Shown in pieces: positions 59,061-64,000 of a DNA stretch of 64,000 nucleotides. Each line of letters starts with the position of its first letter. The first letter of the stretch is position 1. Source of the DNA: Cyprinodon diabolis (taxonomy: Eukaryota; Chordata; Actinopteri; Cyprinodontiformes; Cyprinodontidae); NCBI GenBank assembly GCA_030533445.1, contig CM060082.1, positions 36,271,317-36,335,316 of the forward strand, in the 5' to 3' direction. A model generated the notes under the pieces. The model did no database searches. It was not told where the DNA came from and worked only from the letters and a program-made list of their open reading frames with translations. Position numbers and translations under genes: made by a program.

Positions 59061-59988
59061 GGGTACACCCTACCTTACTCTTCACCATTATATTATTCTT
59101 ATACACTTTCTAAGGTCCACATCTAAGGTGACCATTTTTTCAATAATCTTTTGCTGCTGTAAACACCTGAATTTCCACTTTGTGGGACAATAAAAATTTA
59201 TCTTTTTTTTGTTCTATATATGGAAAACTAGTTTCTGTCATGATGGGTTATGGTGGCAAGCCCAAGATGCAGAACACACACGGAGGAGGCAGGGAAAAAG
59301 TTCAAATGTTTATTAAAGGTTCTGAACACGAGAGAATAAACAGTTTTGAGAATGTTTCACTGAAGTCTTGACTGGGACCGGAGACTGTTGGTTAGCAGAG
59401 TTCATGAGAACCTAAGCACCTAGCTTCAGGCTTAGCATGGCAGACCTTGATTTGAGCTTCCAGCTCACTGCAGAGAACAACAGGAAATATCCACATAGGA
59501 TTCTTTAGGCTGAGCTTCCAGCTCATTGCAGAGAACAACAGGGAATATCCACATAGGAACCTTCATGTAAACTCCACATAGAGGTCTTCAGGTTAAATCC
59601 ACATAGGAATCTTCAGGTTGGCTCACCAGGGCAGATAGCAGGTTAAGCTCACCTAGAGCTTCAGACTAGAGGCAGGTTTCCTGTGATGCAGCTCTCCCAG
59701 AGCTTCAGGCCAGAGACAGGGTTCCAGTGAGGCAGTTCTCCCAGAGTTTTGGCTCACGAGGGCAGGCTAGGAAGGTTAAGCTCATCCAGAGCTTCACAAA
59801 GAGACAGGAGGTTAAGCTCATCCAGAGCTTCACAAAGAGACAGGAGGTTTAAGCTCATCCAGAGCTTCACGAAGAGACAGGTTTTCCTGTGAGGCACAGA
59901 CAAAGGAGAGATTAGAATCTGATCTCACACTAGAGATAACTAAGATTCTTCCAGTAACAGAGGCTCAGGTTGCTAACCAACTAAGATC

Positions 59989-59999
59989 AACACTGCGGC
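59989..59999 (-). promoter_or_regulatory. predicted RNA 5' end and self-primer (11 nt)
   Basis: The sense sequence GCCGCAGTGTT is fully complementary to the 11 nt next to the 5' LTR (63242-63252). In Tf1/sushi elements the first ~11 nt of the RNA fold back as the reverse transcription primer. The same 11-mer persists in the diverged solo LTR (37012-37022). Confidence 0.65.
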
Positions 60000-60023
60000 A
60001 TGGAAGCAAGGTCTGGCAGGAGC

Positions 60024-60030
60024 TTATAAA
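60024..60030 (-). promoter_or_regulatory. LTR TATA box
   Basis: TTTATAA on the sense strand, 29 nt before the position at which the self-priming 11-mer would begin the RNA (59999). Confidence 0.6.
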
Positions 60031-60141
60031 GGGAAGGTCTCCTAATGAGTAGATGGAAATCAGGTGTGCAGGAAGGTTCCAGCCCTAAGAGACCCATGGC
60101 TCACTCTGCTGGAGACAGGGGGTAATCTCCAGATCCCAACA

Positions 60142-60322
60142 GTAACTCCAGTCCTAAAAGAAAACAACAAAGAGCAGAAGAGGATCCTCGGCGCCGTCTG
60201 ATGGGCAAGCCTGAGGATCCTAACAGTACCCCCCCCTCAAGGGCGGATTCCAGACGCCCCCCTGAAAAAGTCCAACAAAAAATAAACAAAAAACAACCCA
60301 CCCAGGGTGGGCGGAGGGGGCA
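60142..60322 (-). other. region between gag stop and 3' LTR, no pol
   Basis: Only 181 bp, too short for any pol domain. Contains a polypurine tract on the sense strand (plus C-run 60229-60236) followed by TACTGTTAGGATCC, which itself looks like an LTR start. Confidence 0.7.
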
Positions 60323-60530
60323 CTAAGGCAAGGAGGGCCAGGAACAAAAAACAAAGTCCAGAAAACAAAAAACAACCCACCCAGGGTGGGCGGAGGGGGC
60401 ACTAAGGCAAGGAGGGCCAGGAACAAAAAACAGAGTCCAGAAAACAAAAAACAACCCACCCAGAGTGGGCGATGGAGGAAACAGGCCAGGAGGGCAAAAA
60501 CAAAAACAAAGTCCAGAACAAAAAACGATC
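60293..60530. repeat. 79-bp tandem repeat, three copies plus a degenerate fourth
   Basis: Units start ACAACCCACCCAG at 60293, 60372 and 60451; a degenerate fourth starts near 60525. Because 79 is not a multiple of three, successive units are read in different frames by gag. Confidence 0.9.
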
Positions 60531-63259
60531 CACTTACGGTGGACAAAAACAAAAGAAAACCCAAACGATTTTTTGGGCAACGTCTCAGGTGGCCGGTCGT
60601 GGCACCGGCAGCGGGACAGAGTCTCAGGTGGCCGGCCGAGGGACCGGGAGCGGGACAAAGTCTCAGGTGGCCGGCCGAGGGACCGGCAGCTGAAGCGTAG
60701 CAGATGCTCAGGAGGCCGACCGTTGGAACGGAAGCGAGGCCGATTCTCAGCGGGCCTACCGCTGGGCCGGAGGCGAGACAGACGCTCAGGAGGTCGACCA
60801 TGGGGCTGGGGACGAAGCAGCGTCTTAGGGGAACCACCGCCGGGCCGGAGGAATGGCAGAGGTTCTGGAGGCCGGCCGAGGATCCGGTAACGGAGCAGAG
60901 TCTTAGGTGGCCGGCTGCGGGGTCGGAGGCGAAGCTGACACTCTGGGGGTCTGCCACGGGGTCGGCGGCGAAGCTGACGCTCCGGGGGTCTGCTGCGGGG
61001 CCGGAGGCGAAGCCGACGCTCCGGGGTTCTGCTGCGGGGCCGGAGGCGAAGCCGACGCTCCGGGGGTCTGCCGCGGGGCCGTAGGCGAAGCTGACGCTCT
61101 GGGGTCCGGCCGCGGGGCCGGAGGCGAAGCAGCTTCTCAGGAGGATGACGCCCAAACTTCAGCAGGCACCCCCACGGGGTACCCCGTCCCCTCCTCGACA
61201 GCTCAGGAACAGGCTCAGAAGCGACCGCCGACTGTGGCTCAGGAGGAGGTGCTGAGGAGACCACCGACAGCAGCTCCAGGTCAGGAACTGAAGAGCCCGC
61301 CGATTGCGGCTCCGGGTCTGGAACTGTAGAGCCCGCCGATTGCAGCTCCGGGTCTGGAACTGGAGAGCCCGCCGATTGCGGCTCCGGAGCAGGGGAGCCC
61401 ACCGATTGCGGCTCCGGAGCAGGGGAGCCCGCCGATTGCGGCTCTGGAGCAGGGGAGCCCGCCGATTGCGGCTCTGGAGCAGGGGAGCCCGCCGATTGCG
61501 GCTCCGGGTCTGGAACTGGGGAGCGTGCCGATTGCGGCTCCCGGTCAGAAACAGGGGAAACCACCGACTGTGGATCCGCCTCAGGAGCTGGTGACACCAC
61601 CGACTGTGGTTCCATCTCTGGAACTCGAGACACCACCGACTGTGGTTCCACCTCTGGAACTGGAGGGACCACCGACTGTGGTTCCACCTCTGGAACTGGA
61701 GGGACCACCGACTGTGGCTCCGTCTCAGGAACAGGAGAAAACACCCATGGAGGCTCAAGTTCAGTCTCTGAAGTGGCTTGAGGCGTCTGTAGAGGACTCT
61801 TGGCGGTTAGTGGCCTCTGCTGAGGGACTCTTGGAGACATGTCTTCACCAACTCTAATTTCTGAAGCCCTCTTAATTTTAAGCTCAGGGGTCTCTGGACG
61901 GCACAGGGCAGGCTCAGGAGTCTCTGGACGGCACAGAGCTGACTCAGGGGTCTCTAGACGGCACAGAGCTGACCCAGGGGTCTCTAGACGGCACAGAGCT
62001 GACTTAAGGCGACGCCTCTTCCTACGCCGAGGGGTCTTCAGAGCTAGGCTAACGGGTTTACTGAGAGAATTTGGCGACCAATTAACCGGTTGAAAAATAA
62101 GAGTTCCAGAATGGATAATAGGTTCAGGGGCTAAAGAATCAGGCACGGGGTTTGGTTTAAAGCTATCTGGGATAATAACTGGTTCAGGATCAGGGTCTGG
62201 CTGGCGTGGGGCTGAGGGTGGTGGCTCGAAAGGGAGGATATCCTCTCTATCCCCATAAAAATAATGCCAAAGATCAGCCTCATGGATGTAGGGAACAGAA
62301 TTATCTGGCGAGGAAACAGGTCTAGAAACAATGGTGACAGGTGCAGGTGTCTGATCAGGCTGGCGGGGAACTCTAACTGTTTGATGTGAAATAGATGGGC
62401 CAATTTTGAGTCCTTTAACGGATGGAGCTAAATGAAGGTCTAGAACATGAGAACAGAGGCTAACCTGGCGCGGAGAGGAACTGGATCTGGTTAGTGACGC
62501 GGTGTCTAACCCAATGGCTAGTTCTATGAGGTCCTCAAGGTTAGCTGGCTCGACGTAAAAGGAAAGCTCGTTTCTGACAGATTCGTTTAGAGCTAAGAGA
62601 TAAGCGGACTTGAGTGCAGACTCGTTCCAACCGGAAACTGCTGCTCTAACCTGGAACTCGGAAGAGAACTCGGCAACGGACCTATTACCCTGTTTAGTAT
62701 TCAGAAGATTGGAAGAAACGGAGAACTTAGAGACCTGACTAAAGGTTCTTTCAAACTCCTGGATACATTTCTCAAATGTACAGTTTTCTCTAGTTTTAGG
62801 TGGAAATTTGGTCTCCGCCCATTCAAGGGCTTCACCAGACAGAAGAGAAACAACAAAAGCTATCCTATCCTTATTATTAGTAAAACTGGAATCGTGAAAA
62901 CCAAAAAATAACCGGCACTGAAATATAAATCCTTTGAGCTTACTTGGATTGCCAGAAAATCTCTCAGGCAGAGAAGGACCGGGTGATGAAAACGACGGGC
63001 TGTGTTCTGACCAGAAAGGAGGATTACTATCTGGACTTGGAAGTGACGTCTCTGCCGGTGACCCAGGAAACGGAAGTGGATTCGGGGTAGGACGAGGCGC
63101 TGACGTGGCGTTAGCATTATAAAAGTGGTTAGCGAATGTTTGATTTAACAGTAATTCACGGAGGGTTTGTGTATGTTCATGAATCTGAGCGTCCCGTTTC
63201 TCAGTCCAACGACGGAGGTGATCTGCTGGGCTTTGTGTTTGGCCGCAGTGTTCTGTCAT
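60323..63259 (-). CDS. Gag of a pol-less sushi-like LTR retrotransposon, 978 aa
   Basis: Expected to form a cytoplasmic particle around its own RNA. Start chosen at MTEHCGQTQS (63259): it is the first ATG at the LTR edge, although the frame runs a further 13 codons into the LTR. Residues 1-45 form a predicted helix. Residues ~100-255 are a capsid-like Gag region with motifs FSGNPSKLKGFIFQCRLFF, DRIAFVVSLLSGEALEWA and SVAEFSSEFQVRA, as in sushi/PEG10-type Gags. There is no CCHC zinc knuckle. Four decamers with ALCRPETPE follow (~420-458), then acidic PEPQS repeats (~506-673), then about 14 Arg-rich 13-mers such as RLRPRGRPPERQL (~710-896), then a hydrophobic Phe/Val/Pro tail. Twice the usual length, no stop, no protease or pol. 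Confidence 0.8.
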   Translation of the reverse strand: MTEHCGQTQSPADHLRRWTEKRDAQIHEHTQTLRELLLNQTFANHFYNANATSAPRPTPNPLPFPGSPAETSLPSPDSNPPFWSEHSPSFSSPGPSLPERFSGNPSKLKGFIFQCRLFFGFHDSSFTNNKDRIAFVVSLLSGEALEWAETKFPPKTRENCTFEKCIQEFERTFSQVSKFSVSSNLLNTKQGNRSVAEFSSEFQVRAAVSGWNESALKSAYLLALNESVRNELSFYVEPANLEDLIELAIGLDTASLTRSSSSPRQVSLCSHVLDLHLAPSVKGLKIGPSISHQTVRVPRQPDQTPAPVTIVSRPVSSPDNSVPYIHEADLWHYFYGDREDILPFEPPPSAPRQPDPDPEPVIIPDSFKPNPVPDSLAPEPIIHSGTLIFQPVNWSPNSLSKPVSLALKTPRRRKRRRLKSALCRLETPGSALCRLETPESALCRPETPEPALCRPETPELKIKRASEIRVGEDMSPRVPQQRPLTAKSPLQTPQATSETELEPPWVFSPVPETEPQSVVPPVPEVEPQSVVPPVPEVEPQSVVSRVPEMEPQSVVSPAPEADPQSVVSPVSDREPQSARSPVPDPEPQSAGSPAPEPQSAGSPAPEPQSAGSPAPEPQSVGSPAPEPQSAGSPVPDPELQSAGSTVPDPEPQSAGSSVPDLELLSVVSSAPPPEPQSAVASEPVPELSRRGRGTPWGCLLKFGRHPPEKLLRLRPRGRTPERQLRLRPRGRPPERRLRLRPRSRTPERRLRLRPRSRPPERQLRRRPRGRPPECQLRLRPRSRPPKTLLRYRILGRPPEPLPFLRPGGGSPKTLLRPQPHGRPPERLSRLRPSGRPAENRPRFRSNGRPPEHLLRFSCRSLGRPPETLSRSRSLGRPPETLSRCRCHDRPPETLPKKSFGFSFVFVHRKWIVFCSGLCFCFCPPGLFPPSPTLGGLFFVFWTLFFVPGPPCLSAPSAHPGWVVFCFLDFVFCSWPSLP
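60565..61135 (-). repeat. 39-bp tandem repeat encoding Arg-rich 13-mers
   Basis: About 14 units, the central ones highly alike and the outer ones diverged. GC-rich; it stays open in several frames on both strands, so other frames here are by-products. Confidence 0.85.
61240..61740 (-). repeat. 30-39-bp tandem repeats encoding PEPQS units
   Basis: The 30-bp units with CCGATTGCGG recur at 61371, 61401, 61431, 61461 and 61491. They pass into 39-bp units with ACCGACTGTGGTTCC toward 61740. They encode (P-A-P-E-P-Q-S-A-G-S)n and related acidic repeats. Confidence 0.85.
61885..62010 (-). repeat. 30-bp tandem repeat encoding ALCR decamers
   Basis: Four units of CAGGGGTCTCTRGACGGCAC on the plus strand, each coding one ALCR(L/P)ETPE decamer. 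Confidence 0.85.
63242..63252 (-). promoter_or_regulatory. candidate primer binding site (self-priming type)
   Basis: Sense AACACTGCGGC, one nucleotide inside the 5' LTR edge (63254). It is complementary to the predicted RNA 5' end (59989-59999 in the 3' LTR). No TGG-starting tRNA-type site lies at this place. It coincides with gag codons 3-6. Confidence 0.65.
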
Positions 63260-64000
63260 GGTGGGTAAACGGAGGCAAGCCCAAGATGCAGAACACACAC
63301 GGAGGAGGCAGGGAAAAAGTTCAAATGTTTATTAAAGGTTCTGAACACGAGAGAATAAACAGTTTTGAGAATGTTTCACTGAAGTCTTGACTGGGACCGG
63401 AGACTGTTGGTTAGCAGAGTTCATGAGAAGCTAAGCACCTAGCTTCAGGCTTAGCATGGCAGACCTTGATTTGAGCTTCCAGCTCACTGCAGAGAACAAC
63501 AGGAAATATCCACATAGGATTCTTCAGGCTGAGCTTCCAGCTCATTGCAGAGAACAACAGGGAATATCCACATAGGAACCTTCATGTAAACTCCACATAG
63601 AGGTCTTCAGGTTAAATCCACATAGGAATCTTCAGGTTGGCTCACCAGGGCAGATAGCAGGTTAAGCTCACCTAGAGCTTCAGACTAGAGGCAGGTTTCC
63701 TGTGATGCAGCTCTCCCAGAGCTTCAGGCCAGAGACAGGGTTCCAGTGAGGCAGTTCTCCCAGAGTTTGGCTCACGAGGGCAGGCTAGGAAGGTTAAGCT
63801 CATCCAGAGCTTCACGAAGAGACAGGAGGTTAAGCTCATCCAGAGCTTCACGAAGAGACAGGAGGTTTAAGCTCATCCAGAGCTTCACGAAGAGACAGGT
63901 TTTCCTGTGAGGCACAGACAAAGGAGAGATTAGAATCTGATCTCACACTAGAGATAACTAAGATTCTTCCAGTAACAGAGGCTCAGGTTGCTAACCAACT
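63254..64000 (-). mobile_element. 5' LTR (cut by window end)
   Basis: Plus strand TGTCATGGTGGG... nearly identical to 59236-60141 over ~750 bp. The window stops just before the TATA and RNA-start region. Its last sense-strand hexamer, ATGACA, contains the gag start codon. Confidence 0.9.

Larger units (their letters stand above)
59236..60141 (-). mobile_element. 3' LTR of gag-only sushi-like retrotransposon
   Basis: On the plus strand TGTCATGATGGG...ATCCCAACA (906 bp); the sense strand is minus. It carries a TATA box (60024-60030) and the predicted RNA start (59999). It also holds internal tandem repeats: a ~57-bp pair (CAGCTCAYTGCAGAGAACAAC) and a 36-bp triplet (AAGCTCATCCAGAGCTTCAC). The edges agree with the solo LTR at 36451-37164. 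It differs from the LTR at 63254 at about a dozen positions in ~750 bp. The outer edge could extend to 60225 instead. Confidence 0.85.

Noticed and set aside
58874..59113. Open frames with long Ile-Tyr runs on both strands
   Set aside because: They are translations of an (AT)n microsatellite.
60220..61155. 311-codon minus-strand frame overlapping gag
   Set aside because: It is a second frame through the same 39-bp and 79-bp repeats, has no link to the capsid part, and contains only repeat-derived peptide.
60386..61857. Plus-strand open frames of 96-141 codons opposite gag
   Set aside because: The 30-bp and 39-bp repeats stay open in many frames. No domain is recognisable, and the gag frame alone explains the region.

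Overview
The window is nuclear genomic DNA of a teleost fish, most likely an acanthomorph; the species cannot be named from the sequence. Evidence: phase-0 Gly-X-Y collagen exons of 36/45/54/108 bp with GT-AG introns, AT-rich introns, and the usual fish repeats (Tc1/mariner, hAT, PIF/Harbinger, R4/Rex-type LINEs, tRNA-derived SINEs, a Tf1/sushi-like LTR element).

The only host gene recognised is the 3' end of a col11a1 gene (pro-alpha1 chain of type XI collagen, plus strand). Seventeen coding exons lie between 1 and 19341. They encode the last ~245 residues of the triple helix, the C-telopeptide with a furin-type site, and the whole COLFI C-propeptide (511 codons plus stop, open throughout). 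Fish carry col11a1a and col11a1b; the sequence alone does not tell me which this is. Introns 13 and 16 hold small DNA transposons with clear target-site duplications.

From about 20.3 kb to the end I find no host gene. In mammals COL11A1 is followed by a desert before OLFM3, so this may be the start of the equivalent desert. It is filled with repeats: a two-headed tRNA-SINE unit (21.8-22.0 kb), a SINE (26.0 kb), an internally deleted Harbinger (26.6-27.8 kb), a full-length and apparently intact Tc1 transposon (28.2-29.8 kb), a SINE (31.8 kb), a MITE inside a mariner MITE (32.2-32.9 kb), a solo LTR inside a hAT inside a SINE (34.7-37.3 kb), a Tc1 remnant (44.9 kb), two Rex1/L2-like reverse transcriptase relics (47.8 and 57.5 kb) and a 5'-truncated R4/Rex6-like LINE (53.7-54.7 kb). 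Long (AT)n tracts lie between them.

The most unusual object is at 59.2-64.0 kb, on the minus strand: a young LTR retrotransposon that carries gag only. Its 978-codon gag has a capsid-like region but no zinc knuckle. In its place are tandem-repeat domains: a Cys-Arg decamer, an acidic Pro-Glu repeat, about 14 copies of an Arg-rich 13-mer, and a hydrophobic tail. An 11-nt inverted match links the predicted RNA 5' end (29 nt after a TATA box) to the site next to the 5' LTR. This is the arrangement known from self-priming Tf1/sushi elements, and here the priming site lies inside gag codons 3-6. The element has no pol, so it would depend on a partner element in trans.
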